A stretch of 64,000 bases of DNA from Ulva prolifera (Eukaryota; Chlorophyta; Ulvophyceae; Ulvales; Ulvaceae), in assembly GCA_023078555.1 (NCBI GenBank), contig CM041202.1, positions 3,344,022-3,408,021 on the forward strand, written 5' to 3'. This document shows positions 21,971 through 33,612 of the stretch, in pieces; the stretch's first letter is position 1; every line of letters starts with the position of its first letter. The notes under the pieces were generated by a model. It did not search any database and was not told the DNA's origin. It saw only the letters and a program-made list of their open reading frames with translations. Position numbers and translations under genes: made by a program.

Positions 21971-22560
21971 TCACACTTCGCCCTGCAACTTGTGGGATGG
22001 ATCGCGTCACCCAAAAGGTCCACATAGCTATGCTAGTCTCTCATGACGTATTCAGGGACAAGAAGCTGACCAGCCGATGCACAATTGAAGCACCAGAGCT
22101 CTGCTGGTGGGGGCTGCTCACCTGCCGACGCCGCTCAGCCACTGGGGCTGTGCTCGCACAGCCGGTGGAGGCAAGCACAGCCGGCAGCAGGCAACACACT
22201 CGTCCACATGCGGCGCGAGTGCGCCCGCCCTGCACCCGCGCCCCAGCCTGCAGCTTCTGCGCTGAGAGCCCTCCTGTCGCCAACGGCCTTCTGCTCACGC
22301 ACATCTGTGCCGCGCCCTTGAAGCCACATAATGGGCTACAGGAGGGTGTCCGTCCGGCAGCTGTCGGAGTCTGGCGTGCAAATTGTGCAGCCGTTGCCAC
22401 GAGACGGCCGGCTATGGTGCGGCTGATGCGACGGGTGGGTGTGGGCGGTGCAGCAGTCCCGGTGCAGCCCGGCTGCTGTTGTGCGCACGCATGGGAGTGT
22501 ATGTGCTTGTGCCGAAGGCACTCAGCATCCAGGAAGCTGTGGAGGTTTACAGTTGTCATG

Positions 22561-22608
22561 GTCTAGACTCGAAGCGAGATGTCTAGACATCTCGCTTGGA
22601 GTCTAGAC
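22561..22608. repeat. 48-nt near-perfect palindrome
   Basis: Arms GTCTAGACTC-GAAGCGAGATG and its reverse complement around a central TCTAGA; only one opposed pair mismatches. There is no spacer, so the DNA could extrude a cruciform. Neither a following T run nor a neighbouring gene end was seen. Confidence 0.9.
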
Positions 22609-24984
22609 ACATCCAGACCTGACAAGCCAATAACTTTTCAATCAATCTGGACGCATGGGAGCCGTTGTGTCGCAGTGTACATGAGAACAGCCTGCGGCTT
22701 GTGTGTCGGAGTGGCTGTGGCCACAAGGAGAGGCTGGGGGCCCTGCATGGAGTCGTGCCGGGGGTGTGGGGTTGCCGCAGGGCGTGGCGTGGGGCCGCTG
22801 TGCGGATGCGTACACCGCTGGCCGGGGAGGGGGGAGACACTGTGCACTCTTCACGATGCGCGCAGCCGTGCCCAGGGCGCTGCTAGCGCTACGGTGGCTG
22901 TACTTGTGGTGTGGGTAACCCCCCCAGGCAGCCACCTCGGGGTGCTGACGCCGATGCGTTTGTGAAGTTGGCATGTGGCCATGGCCCTTGTGGGTATGGC
23001 ATGTCACAAGGCGGCACTGTGCTTGTGGGGGGGCGGTGGCGGAGGCGGCATGCATGCTGGCCGGTTCCCGGCGGCCGCCTGCGCACATCGTGCGCTGCGG
23101 CACAGCCGTCTGCTGTTCATCATGCCAGGCCTGCATCATCTGGGCCCTGAGATTTCCCAGTCGCGATGCCCTGTGTGGAGGGACTCCTTGTTTGGCAAAG
23201 AAGCCTATCTCGAGAGAGAGGCGGAGTTCGCAGGTCAGGCAGTCTCAAGATGGAAGTACGGGATGGTGTGGTGTCAGGTCTGGCAAGGCTCTGACTTGGT
23301 CCTCAAATCACAGGAGTAGCAAGGCAAATTCACAAGAAGCATTGGGTTCGCATGTGGCGATTGCAGGTTATGGCGGCGGTGCTTCGTTGGAATGGAGTAT
23401 GCAGCACCAGGAGAACAGGTGCATGTGTCAGTGATACCCATCGCGTGCCGAGGCATGACCCGAGGCATGACCCGACCTTTCTTGACGGAGCGTGCGCCAG
23501 GCGTGGGCATCTCTACAAACTTGGGCTCATGCCGGAGTCTACGGCGACAACTGGGGCTTGTGAGCTTCCTACGTCTGTCATCTGCTTCTACTGCTGCATT
23601 TTCCATGACGTTCCGGTGCTCCGAGCCGCAGGTCACGACTGCCATGCAGCCTCGTCCGTATGCTGCCATGCTGATGCACAGCGTGTCGTGACTCAACAAC
23701 TCAAATTGTCATACTCGCTGGACCAGGAGTTTCACACAAACCTCTGCATGCATCCGGACATCTGGGGCATCATGATTTCTGGTGACGCATCGGCACGGCA
23801 AGGCACTGCAGCCAAGCACGGTACACAGACTAATTGTGGCTCTTGAGGCACCGATCGATCTCTGAGCGGTTGCAACGGCACCGCAAAGCCAGCTTGTGCA
23901 TCGCTGTTCCAGCCCCGCGTGATCAGCGGTACAATGCCACAGAGCACTCTGCAGATAGCTCTGCCCGGTCGGCTGCGAGAACGTGGCCTATGAGCCATCA
24001 GACATCCAGTTTGACGAAAATTGTTCTGGAGCGGCACAATTGATGCCGTGGATCTGCTAGCCAAGTCAGCGACATGCAGGTGCCAGTACCTCGAGATACC
24101 CCAGCATCAGTACACCGTGCGAGGTCCTTGTGCGCTGGGACGTCGGCAATTGCGATCTGTGCGACCTTGAGGCCGCTTGAATTTCGCAGGCATGGAGGCT
24201 TCAGACGTCTGCGTCCTGGTGGATGGGGACATCAGCAGGAGCAGAGGCCAGGCCGGACCAGCAGAAAACCCCCAAAACCCAGCCATCGGCAACCTTCAGG
24301 CAGCAATAATGAGCACGTCCGGTGCATTTTGTCCGTTGTTCTGCATTTGATCCGTGTGGAGCACTTGGCGAAGCCCACTGGCCTGACACAGCCCAGTCAT
24401 TGGGCCCAGTGCCTCACTAACAGGGCCACCCCGCGTGCTGCCTGGAACGGTGCAGCATGAATACCTATCCAGTACCATGTTCGGCCTACATAAGCATACC
24501 AATCATTTTCAGGGGTTTTCCTGCATTGTTTTCCGATATGTTTCATCTGGGCAGCGATCAATCGGACAGCCCGGCGCCCTTCAACTGACCCCGCACATGA
24601 GCAGTTTACACCCACATATACGAGGGCACACTTGCAAGTGTGACCTCTCATATATAAGGTAAATTCAGGCCAGCCAAGGTAGACTCTAGGAGTACCTACT
24701 TTTATGTCCGTATGTCATGCTGCTCCTCTAGAGAGGGACGGCCTGTAGGTGTCGCTTCAGGATGCTGAACACAGCCTGGAGTTGTGGCCGTGCCACTCCC
24801 GGGTGTTTAGGTCACGGCGCATTGAGAGGTGCAGGGAGGAGGGGGGGGTGTGAGCAGCAGCAGCCTGTGCAGGTGCCTCCAGGAGTGCTTCTGCGCCTGC
24901 CTGTGGAGAGGCAGCGACGGGTGTGCGAGCCGGAGGCTGCAACTCCTCTCGCGCGGAGGGGCCAATGTGCATTTGGTATGGTGG

Positions 24985-25030
24985 TAAAGTAAAGTAAACC
25001 TGAATTTAGTGAGCCGTATTCATTTGGACA
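24985..25030 (-). repeat. Dispersed repeat family 3 copy
   Basis: Plus-strand core GTAAAGTAAACCTGAATTTA then GTGAGCCGTATTCATTTGG. The same core recurs at 33362-33412 and, inverted and more diverged, at 28736-28806; fragments are at about 9757 and 33966. All copies lie in gene flanks. Confidence 0.7.
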
Positions 25031-26030
25031 TGATGTAGCCCGCATGGTGCGTGAGGGGGGTGTTGTGCCGTGCAGCTGCGTGCGGCGTAGCCAGCGCACG
25101 TCCGCCTCTGTTGTTGGTGCACATCCGCCCGCATACGTCCGCATGCCGTATCGCCGGCACAACGAGCCCCATGGCCCGCGCCTGCAGCACAGCGGTGCCG
25201 TTAGATGTGCAGCTGCCAGGCGAACAGGCAGACGCGGCGGGAAGGCCCACTCTCAAATTTCCCACATTGTTATCTCAATCTGGTCAGCATCCGGCTGAAA
25301 ATTTCGCCATTGGCAGATGACCGGGTGCTGTATCATGGATCAAATGCTTGCGGAGTGCGGCATTCTTCAGGCGGCCAAGTTCGGTGTCACAGCTGTGCAG
25401 CGACCGCTGATGATCGGGACCACAGCCAGGGAATGTCAGGGCAACTACCTTGTCATGCACCGATCACGACCAAGCGACACATTTCCACGGCGACTCCTGC
25501 ATGCAGCCTGCTCGGCAGGCCTGTGCGGCCGGCAGACACCGTCGACGATTGCTGTGCTGCTGTGGGTGCAACACAGGCCAAGCTCCCCTGCGCCTCCTCT
25601 CTCTCCATACACACTCCAGCATTGCAATTGTTTCCGGCGTTGCCTGGTTGCCCACGCAGCGCAGTGCATGTCCTTCCAGAGCCTGCTCAGACGGTGCCAA
25701 GTCCCTCTGGAAGTGATGCCAAGTCAAGAGGCCCCACGGCGCTCGGCTGCCAGCGCGCATGCAAGGACACACACACTGCCGGTGCCACTCTGAGGGTGGG
25801 CTACCTCTGAGATGCAGCCAAAAGTATCCACTGTATCGTGTTCCACTCATCAGCGCGTGCTGTCCACCTGCCCCAACCCTCTGCAGCAGCCACACCAGTC
25901 CGGCAGACTCATACACCTGCGGGGCCCTTGCTCACCGTGCTTGCGGCGGCTGGTGCTCCAGGGGCCGATGCATGCTGTTCCGGGTGTCACCAAGCCCCGT
26001 GCGCATCGCCTCGGCGCGCGGGGTGACCTC

Positions 26031-27814
26031 CTACTTGAAGGCCTTGCTGTGCCACGGAGCCCCCCCGCCGCGACGAGCGCCGCGGCGGCCGCCGGTGCAT
26101 GCGAGCGTGACCGCCACACCCGCCACAGCCCCGGCGATGGCGAGGCAGATGCCTGGGAGGCCCGGGTCGGGGTCGGCGGTGGGGGGGCCGATGTCGATGG
26201 AGAGCGCGTGCACCAGCACCTCCACCTCTGCATCCACCTCGTCAAAGCTGGCGCGCAGCGCGGCCAGCGCGGCGCGCGCGTCATGCATCGGCAGGAAGCA
26301 CAGCCTGTGCGCGGCGGTGGGGTGCCCCTGCAGCGCGGTGGCGCGTTGGAGAACACAGCCTTTCAGGGCTGCCCAGCGGAGCAGGTGCCTGAGGCCCAGC
26401 AGGCTGTGGCATGTGTTACAAGGACAGAGTCGGAGTGGCCGGTAGCACCGCCAGGGCAACGAACAAGCACACCAGGCCGTGGCATGTGTGGTGCTGACGC
26501 AGGGGGTGGTGATGCGGCGTTCAGGGGGCGCAGGTGGGGCGGCTTCGCACCCCTGCGCGGACGGGCGGGAATATCGCGTTGTCGGGCGATATGCTGCTGC
26601 GGGGGCCACGGTGGAAGCCACACGGCGGGCGGGCAAATAGTAAGCGCTGCAACGGTCCAATGCGCCCCACCTCGGCTGTGACGACCTTCACTCGCTCTGG
26701 CGCCAAGTGTGGGCACCCGATGGACTTGTCTGTCGCCGTTGCTGACTTCACATGTACCCTTTCTCCGGTGTTGTCAAACAGTATATTGGAAACTGTCTGC
26801 TTCCAGTCTGTATGCTCGGATCGCCTTTTCCAGCCGCTGGGCAGAGTCAGGCACGTCCGGTTGAGTGCAGGCATGCAAGTCGCCAACAGCAGAATGAATG
26901 GCTCCTCCTGACTGCGGACGTGGCCCTGCACACGTACACACAACACACGTTGGCCTGGGAGATGACGTGGCGTGTCTTTGCATGCCATGCGCCAGCGCCA
27001 GCGAACGCTTGCTGCTTCCAGCGCAGTGCTACTGTGGACGAGCCACGGTTTCCTTCATACCTTCACGACACACACGACTCTCTCCTCGCCGGCATCATCT
27101 TCCGCTTCCTGGCCTGTTCGTGTTTTCAAGTGAACGCCGTGCCACTCTTTGGGCTGTCCATCGGTGTCCTGGTTGACATAAGCAGCGTTTAAAAGGCCAC
27201 CTTGCAGCATTGCTGTCCGCCAAGGCACACAGCTACGTGGACACGAGGCGCAATGACAATTACATTTTGTAACGGCGTATTCGGGGATCTGAGAAGAGCA
27301 TGCGTGCTGTGCGGCTTCACGCGATGAACGCAATCTTTGGCGATTCAAACACCACGAAAATGCAACCAACCCATGCAATGCCTCAGTCGGCAGTCGTTCA
27401 AAAATCAAGGCTGCAGGGAGAGATAGTCATGTATAAATGCACTCTACAGCTTTGCGGAATCATTGCTGAATTCTATGATGTGTGAGAACACGGCGAAAGA
27501 ATTCAGAGAAGTGGCAACCACGCACCTTGTATGTCACATAATGCAGCTTGCACTTGTCACAGCCACCGACGCGTGTCAGCTTCTGCGACCATGTTCCATC
27601 AACAGCTGTTCGCGCCATGACTTTGTCGCTGCAGTTGCTTAATCCGCTAGAGGCTCTAGTCGTTCTCGACGATTACGATATATGTTAACTACATCTTCTC
27701 AGACCGGATTGACCTTTACGTCTGTCTGCGCCGCTGGTTTTGCATGTTCCGAGCACGCCACACGGCTCATGATGGGGGGGAAACATGCGTCTTGTGAATG
27801 CCGTTGCCGCCGGT
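26031..27814 (-). pseudogene. T1: decayed member of the triplicated membrane-protein family
   Basis: Exon equivalents: 27789-27814, 27526-27628, 27061-27200, 26671-26925, 26031-26327. The second, fourth and fifth match T2/T3 in length (103, 255, 297 nt) and keep open frames (AVDGTWSQKL, FILLLATCMPALNRTCLTL, LCFLPMHDARAALAALR, a membrane span, then a basic tail). The third is 140 nt against 141 in T3: one A is missing and the frame hits TAA after VAF. The first exon equivalent would need a GC donor. The 5' exon seen in T2 and T3 (VMSAIEPVSLKC) is absent, because the T2 3' flank begins at about 28.2 kb. Likely a truncated, frame-shifted copy; a different splice choice could still rescue part of it. 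Confidence 0.6.
26406..26489 (-). mobile_element. Family-2 micro-retroposon h, 62 bp, 11-bp target duplication
   Basis: GTGGCATGTGT at 26406-26416 and 26479-26489 flanks a 62-bp insert (26417-26478) that on the minus strand ends GCGGTGCTACCGGCC...CTGTCCTTGTA. It lies in the last intron of T1; the corresponding T2 intron near 29425 has a single uninterrupted version of the target. Confidence 0.85.
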
Positions 27815-28735
27815 CTGCAGGCCAACCGTCTGGACTTGTCGATTGAGAATGTACCATATACTATGATGTATGCTACATACTTACTTTTTTCAAATTACGT
27901 CCAAGATGGTATACATCCTGATCCGGAGAACAACAGAGAACCCTCGATGTGTGAGACCAGCTGGGAGGAGGCAGGAGATGAGTAACTTGCTTTGAAGCTG
28001 TCTATCAGGCCTGGGGAAGACGATAGCAGGTACTGCGGCCGGGCTCGTCGCCGTAGTGCGGGGCATGCGAGTGCTGCACGTGCTCACGATTTAACATACA
28101 GCGCACACCAGGTGTACAAGGAACCATCACACGGCCACAGGTTTGGATGTGCGCATGCTGATGATCTGTATCTTGCAGCATGCTCTGTTTTTCAAGCGCG
28201 ACTGCACTGTCCGCATTGGGGTGCACCTCAACCAGTCATAACTGGCAGGGCATCGCCGGCTGCGGGGCCCCCGTGCGCGCCGGTACAGCGGCAGCGCAGG
28301 CCCCGGCACTGGTGATGCCGGGCCGGCCCCTGCATGCAGCCTGCAGAGGCTCTCCTGTGCAGTCCGCGGTCCCTGCCTTCGGCTCCCTCCCCCTCCACGC
28401 ACCCTCCCCTCTTCCCACTGTTTCGAACGCTGCCTGGTCACCACCGGGGAGAAGAGCATGTGAGCCCAACACAAGATATCTGCAGGCGCAAGGCTCCCGG
28501 CTGCCAGCCCGCATGCCACGACATGCAGTCCGACGGTGCTGCTCCGAGGGGGACGCCGCCGGCTCTCAGAGCCTGTGCACTGCTGCGGGCCAGTGCTCCG
28601 GTCAGCAGGCCGCTCACCGCAGAGGCTGTGCAGCATGCCAGGCCGGCACACACCGCGCAGGTGCAGAGGGGGGGGGGCTGCTGCTGCGGAATCGGTCACA
28701 GAGTTACTGCGGGGGTCGCCTACAGCCTTCCAGAC

Positions 28736-28806
28736 GTGGGCAACCTCTTTCCAATAGGATACGGTCCAACAGGACACGGCTCAGTAACTTTAGATTTCCT
28801 TTACTT
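28736..28806 (+). repeat. Dispersed repeat family 3 copy, inverted
   Basis: Reads AATAGGATACGG...GGCTCAGTAACTTTAGATTT then CTTTACTTTGCC on the plus strand, the reverse complement of the copies at 24985 and 33362. An extra CCAACAGGACACGG stretch interrupts it. Confidence 0.6.
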
Positions 28807-29041
28807 TGCCTCTGAGTTGCAGCCAAACATGACCAATGTGTCTGACGCAGGAGCGCCCTGTGGCAGTGCCTGCTGTCCACTCGTGCCAACCCTCTGCTCC
28901 ACCTGCCGGACCACCCTAGCAGATCGCCAGACTCGTAAAACCTGCAGCGCCCGTGCTCAGGGTGCTTGTGGGGGCTGGTGCTCCAGGGGCCGAGGCTCGC
29001 CATGCCAGGCAACCTGACGCAACACTCCACCGTGTACGAGT

Positions 29042-31975
29042 CTACTTGCTTCTGAATAGCATGTTGCGCCACGGCGTCCCGCTGCGGGAGCCGCCACGGC
29101 CAGATAAGACGGCGACCGCCGCTGCGCCAGTGAGGACGCCGACGGCGCCGGCTAGGCAGAGGCCTGCGTAGCCCCAGGGGGAGGTGGCGGCGGGCGCGGC
29201 GGCGTGCGCGGCGAGTGCCTGCACCAGCACCTCCACCTCCGCATCCACGGCGTCAAAGCTGGCGCGCAGCGCGGCCAGCGCGCCGAGCGCGTCACTCATC
29301 GGCAGGAAGCACAGCCTGTGCGCAGTGGGGATGTGCCCCTGCAGGGCATCGGCGCGTTGAACAAGAGGGCGCGCGTGAATGGGTGCGGCCTCAAGAGCTT
29401 TGCTGAACAGCATGGCCCCGCGCACCACAGCGTGGGCGGTGCCGGACCGACGGCGTGGGGATCCGGAGTGCAGGGAGTGCAGGGGGAGCGGCTGCGCACC
29501 CCTGTGTGGACGGGTGTGAATATAGCGTTGCTGGGCGAGATGCTGGACCGAGGGCCACTCTGGAAGCCGCACGGCGGAAGGGGTGGGAAGGAGGACAACA
29601 GGCCGTCGCGGCCGACCTCGGCTGTGACCATCTTGACCCGCTCCGGCGCCAAGTGTGGGCAACCAACGGACTTGGGCGTCGCAACCGTCGACATCACATG
29701 CACCTTTTCTCCGGTGCTGTCGAAGAGGATTTTGGAGACAGCCTTGTTCCAGTCTGTGTGCTGGGACCGCCGGACCCAGCCGCAGGGCAGAGTCAGGCAT
29801 GTCTGGTTGAGTGCAGGCATGTAAGTCGCCAACAGCAGGATGAAAGGTTCCTGCTGGAACATGCGGACATGGCCCTGCACATATACAGCACCCACGTCAG
29901 CGTCATGGGACTTGACATCGGTGTGTGATCGCGTGCCATGCGCCAGCTAACATGTGCCCAGGCTAGTGCTAGCCATGTGCATGCTCATACCTTCACAATA
30001 CACACGATTCTCTCCTCACGGGCGGCATCTCCTACTTCTTGGCCTGGTCGTCTCGTTAAGTGAATGCCATGCCACTGTTTGAGCTGTCCATCGATGCCCT
30101 GGTTGACAAACACCGCGTTTTCAAATGCCTCAAGCATGCAGCGTTGCTGTGCGCCCGAGCACGAAAGTATCGGATTGCTAGATGCCATTTACTTATAGCT
30201 AGCGACAGGGAGTTCGAAGACGCGACAAGAGCGTGCGTGCTGTGCGCCTTCACGCCAAGGACTTCGCAAACGTTGGGTTACCGGCGATGCAAACACCACG
30301 ACAAACCAACCGGAGAATTGCTTCCGACAGCAGCATTCCAAAGCCAAAAATCGCAAGCTCAGGCACTGTGTCAGAAGCCAGTCGCGAAGAACTGTTTTCG
30401 ACAGCTTGCCGGAAGCGTTGCTGAACGCTATGATGTGCTTGAGAATACGTCGAGGACAGCCCAGAGAAGTGGAAAACATCGCACCTCGTATGCCACATGA
30501 TGCAGCATGAACTTATTGCAATCACTGACGGGTTTCAGCCTCTGCGACCATGTTCCATCAACAGCTCTTGGCGCCATCGCTTTGTCCCTGCACTTGCTTC
30601 CTCCGCCTTCCTCCAAGACTGACTCAACAACTACGACAGGCGATAACTGGTACATGCTTTCGCAAAGGTCTGGATTTTCAAGTCCGTCTGCGCCGCTGGT
30701 GCTGCCCTGTCCTTCATGTTCCGAGTCCGTGTGGACACTCGGGACGTGAGTGATGCACATTCCCGCATGTGACATGCCACGGCCGCAGGTCTGCAAGCCG
30801 ACCGGCTTGACTGGCCGACTGAAAATTGACATGGTGTCCAAGATGATGTACGTCCAGCTCGGGTGTCAGGCTCCTGCATCTCGAGCAATCCCCGCCTTTC
30901 AACTAGCTGCAACACTCGCGTGTGTCCACCACCACACAGACGGCAAGAGGAGGGCATTTCTGATCTGAATCAGAGACGCACTGGAAAACCGGCCATCGCG
31001 AATTGCAAGCATTGCTTTGCGCCAACCCGTTGAACGGAGTGTGCAGCCGTTGTGTGTTACAAGGACAAAGGCAGCCGTTGTGTGTGCCCAACTCTTCTCC
31101 GCTCTCAAAGCAGCATGGTCACCCATGTTGACACAACCTACTGCACGTCCTCAAGCATGCCACGACCCAACATCAGAAGCCCCACATGGCTCTCACTCAA
31201 AACTGCTCAGCAAGCACTTCACTCCTGTGTAGGAGATTTGTTGCCCATGATCACAATACATACATGTCTCCTTGTGGATGTGATTGAGTACGCCTGCCTC
31301 ATACACCAGGCCACACTCTACAGCCATATGCACATGTGCTCTACTCCGGGGTCTCCATGCACCAACAGTGCGCACCAGCGACATGCCAGCCTGGGCCCCA
31401 AATCACAGTCGCACTCCACCACAGTGTGTCAAGGACGAAGCCACAGCGAGGCAGGTAGCACCGCAGGCCACAACCAGGGGCACCTCACACCCACGCAGCC
31501 ATCATCACGCAGCACAGACCAACACACCCATGCAGCCGCTCCACTCCATCACTGTGTGTCAACAACAGAACAATGAGGTCAGGTGGGAGTGCAAGCACGA
31601 TGCAAGTACCTGCAGGACACAGCATCACACCGCTCCACTCGCACTTTGCACACCTGCCTGGCAGCCCCAGTAGCAACTTGCTCACACCGCCCGCTCCTGT
31701 GCCACCGCAGCTACTGCCGCTGGTTGTGCTTCTTTTGCCTGCATGTCCCAGCGGCCTCCCCGATCCACGGACAGGGCCGTGTTCCCACAGTGTCGCTCTC
31801 CTGGGCGGCGCCTCCACCTCCTCGGAGTCGCAGCACAGCCGCAGCAGTGAGGCTGGAGTCGAGTCGGCCTCCTGCAGGGCACTGGCCGTTCCACGCAGGC
31901 CCGGCACACTCCGCCGCGGTCATGATCCGGCCACCCAGTGCACTTCAATGAAACAGGCTCGATGGCTGACATCAC
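29042..31975 (-). CDS. T2: predicted single-pass membrane protein of unknown function (5' exon not found)
   Basis: Unrecognised family. Exons 31910-31975, 30759-30790, 30485-30587, 29991-30128, 29617-29874, 29042-29338 join in frame to 297 aa. Visible parts: VMSAIEPVSLKCTGWPDHD, TCGRGMSH, AVDGTWSQRLKPV, NAVFVNQGIDGQLKQWHGI, ERIVCIVK, FILLLATYMPALNQTCLTL, GCPHLAPERVKMVTAE, then HRLCFLPMSDALGALAALR, one span (about 25 hydrophobic residues ending AAAVAVL) and a basic end (SGRGGSRSGTPWRN). Cys residues and N-terminal layout suggest a luminal or extracellular N-terminal part and a short cytosolic tail, but no signal peptide was located. Exon phases agree with T3. The donor of exon 5 reads GTCGGC, which is unusual. 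Further 5' exons must lie above 31975. Confidence 0.6.
31043..31085 (-). mobile_element. Family-2 micro-retroposon k: 13 bp with 15-bp target duplication
   Basis: GCAGCCGTTGTGTGT occurs perfectly at 31043-31057 and 31071-31085. Only 13 bp lie between: TACAAGGACAAAG, which on the minus strand is CTTTGTCCTTGTA, exactly the 3' end of the family-2 module. Confidence 0.8.
31416..31562 (-). mobile_element. Family-2 retroposon j, about 114 bp, with empty site in T3 unit
   Basis: Target duplication CCAYCACWGTGTGTCAA at 31416-31431 and 31546-31562. The insert on the minus strand carries CCCCTGGTTG, GCGGTGCTACCTGCC and a mutated 3' end (CGTCCTTGACAC). The paralogous T3 flank near 36733-36752 has the target once and runs straight into the shared ACAGAAC, so the insertion postdates the T2/T3 duplication. 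Confidence 0.8.
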
Positions 31976-32883
31976 CTGGCAGGTGGCAGGAGATGCATCT
32001 GGTGGCAGTCCTTCCTTTCGGAACTGATACCGCCGCTGTTCCGGCCAAGTCAACAAGACGCAGGCTTCAGTGTCTGTGCACTGGTATGGCATGCATCATC
32101 TCTTGTGGCACTGGCATTGCGCAGCATCGAGGCTCCACTCTCGCAGGCGTGCATGCTGCAAGTGACTACAACCCAGTGGGCGAGGACATCAGCATGAGCC
32201 CTGATCCAGAGGCCAGGCCGGACAAGTGTAGCATCCTACAAGCCGTTACGCAATCTTGAGGGAGCAGCAATGAGCACCTCCAATGCATTCATCCTACATG
32301 TCTGCGCCGATGTCTATCTGCCATGCTGGTGGTGGCCTAGCCTGCACATGGTGTTGGGTGGGTGGGTGGGGGAGGGCTGGCCCCCGTGCAGCAGCGTGCG
32401 GTGCGGGCAGTGTTTGCGGACACTCTGTTTGCGCTCGTGCGCGTACGTGTGCGCATGTTGTCGTTTCCGGCACTGGTCATGGTGCAGCAATGGCGGTGGT
32501 CACGTCGCTGCTGCACCAGCGGCAGGATCCTCGAGCAGCAGCATGGCGGTCGCATCGCACTCGCGGCCGCCAGGCGCTCGATGATCATGCAGTGGCTTGA
32601 GGACGTCATGAAAGCTACCCCTCCTTCAGGAGGTCCTGGGCTCGGATCTGCTTTGCGCTTTGAGAAATCGACATATATAGCCATGCGCGATCACCTCGCT
32701 AAGCTCAGGAGGAGGCCCTGTGAGTTGTGTACGGCACAACGCACTCACACCAGCTCCTCCATAGGCTGGGTTAAGGTTCAGGATGGCCATGTACATGCCC
32801 ATGTGTGACGTGTGCAGGTGTGCCATCTCCAGGCATACTGTTCGGACAGTATAGCTATGCTCTCTAGAGATCTCCATAGGAGC

Positions 32884-32944
32884 TGCAGCTGGCCCGCCCG
32901 TGGCCCGCCCGTGGCCCGCCCGTGGCCCGCCCATGGCCCGCCCG
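32884..32944. repeat. Minisatellite, 10-bp unit
   Basis: About five and a half copies of GTGGCCCGCC, one with A for G. Confidence 0.9.
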
Positions 32945-32965
32945 TTTTTGTCAGCATCAGCAGCA

Positions 32966-33012
32966 GGGTTCACAACACTGTCAAGAGTCAGGTTCACAGC
33001 ACTGTCAAGAGC
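32966..33012. repeat. Two-copy 23-bp tandem repeat
   Basis: GGTTCACARCACTGTCAAGA repeated with spacer GTCA. Confidence 0.8.
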
Positions 33013-33361
33013 TTGCGCTAGAGCAATCCACGTGTGAGCACAGCTGGCTGGTTCTTCGAGGTCGTTCCAGGTGGATGACCTCTTCAGCATGTGTGGCCTG
33101 GGTTGTCCGGGCTTGTCAATTGATTAACTTCCGGTAAGGATATCACGTTTCGGGCCGTCATGGCTGCGACCATCACTAAAAACAAACCACATTGGTTGTG
33201 ACTGCAGTTAGGGAGTCGCGATGGCAACTACAGTTTGGAGCCCCAGCCACTACCATCAGCCTCAAGCGCCGTTTCACATGATAAGAAGACAACTTTGATT
33301 GTGTTGAGCATGTGAGCGCAGGTAGTTGGATGTGATGCGATGGAGTGCAACGTATGCAAGG

Positions 33362-33412
33362 TACAGTAAAGTAAATCTGAATTTACTGAGCCGTATCCAA
33401 TTGGACATTGAC
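33362..33412 (-). repeat. Dispersed repeat family 3 copy
   Basis: Plus-strand AGTAAAGTAAATCTGAATTT then ACTGAGCCGTATCCAATTGG. About 150 bp to its right, on the same (minus) sense, is a tRNA-like segment, so the whole may be a SINE of roughly 250 bp. Confidence 0.65.
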
Positions 33413-33554
33413 AACTCCGAGTTAACGGGACGACATATGCCGAAGGGATGAACAACCTGGAAACCCCCCTCAGACGACCGTACGCAACTCACAGGGCCTC
33501 CTCTTGTGCTAAGCGAGGTAGTCACGCACGGACGTTTCGATTCCCCACAGCGCA

Positions 33555-33612
33555 CGCAGAATCAAACCCACGACCTCCTGAACCGGAGGGGGTAGCTTTT
33601 AATCCGTCCTCA
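33555..33612 (-). other. tRNA-like fragment (possible SINE head)
   Basis: On the minus strand CCTCCGGTTCAGGAGG (five-base-pair hairpin with a six-base loop) is followed by TCGTGGGTTTGATTC, close to the tRNA variable region, T arm and B box GGTTCGAATCC. No full cloverleaf with acceptor stem was found, so this is not called a tRNA gene. Confidence 0.35.

Larger units (their letters stand above)
21971..26030. other. Gene-poor interval with remnants of the triplicated unit
   Basis: No gene recognised. 24225-24340 resembles 32185-32300, the 5' flank of the T2 gene. 25670-26020 resembles 28810-29010 and 34490-34720, the 3' flanks of T2 and T3. Tandem CGAGGCATGACC occurs at about 23450-23475. Open frames in 22.0-23.4 kb are overlapping and compositionally unconvincing. 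Confidence 0.5.

Noticed and set aside
22561-22608. A transcription terminator hairpin
   Set aside because: Eukaryotic context, no gene end nearby, no T tract; the arms are far longer than a terminator needs.
26031-26327. p24/EMP24-type cargo receptor for the T1-T3 proteins
   Set aside because: A coil-like segment before one span is similar in layout, but the conserved blocks and tail signals of p24 proteins are not present.
32884-32944. CRISPR-like array
   Set aside because: Units are 10 bp in direct tandem without spacers; it is a minisatellite.
33555-33612. A tRNA gene
   Set aside because: Only an anticodon-like hairpin and a T-arm-like stretch; acceptor and D arms do not form.
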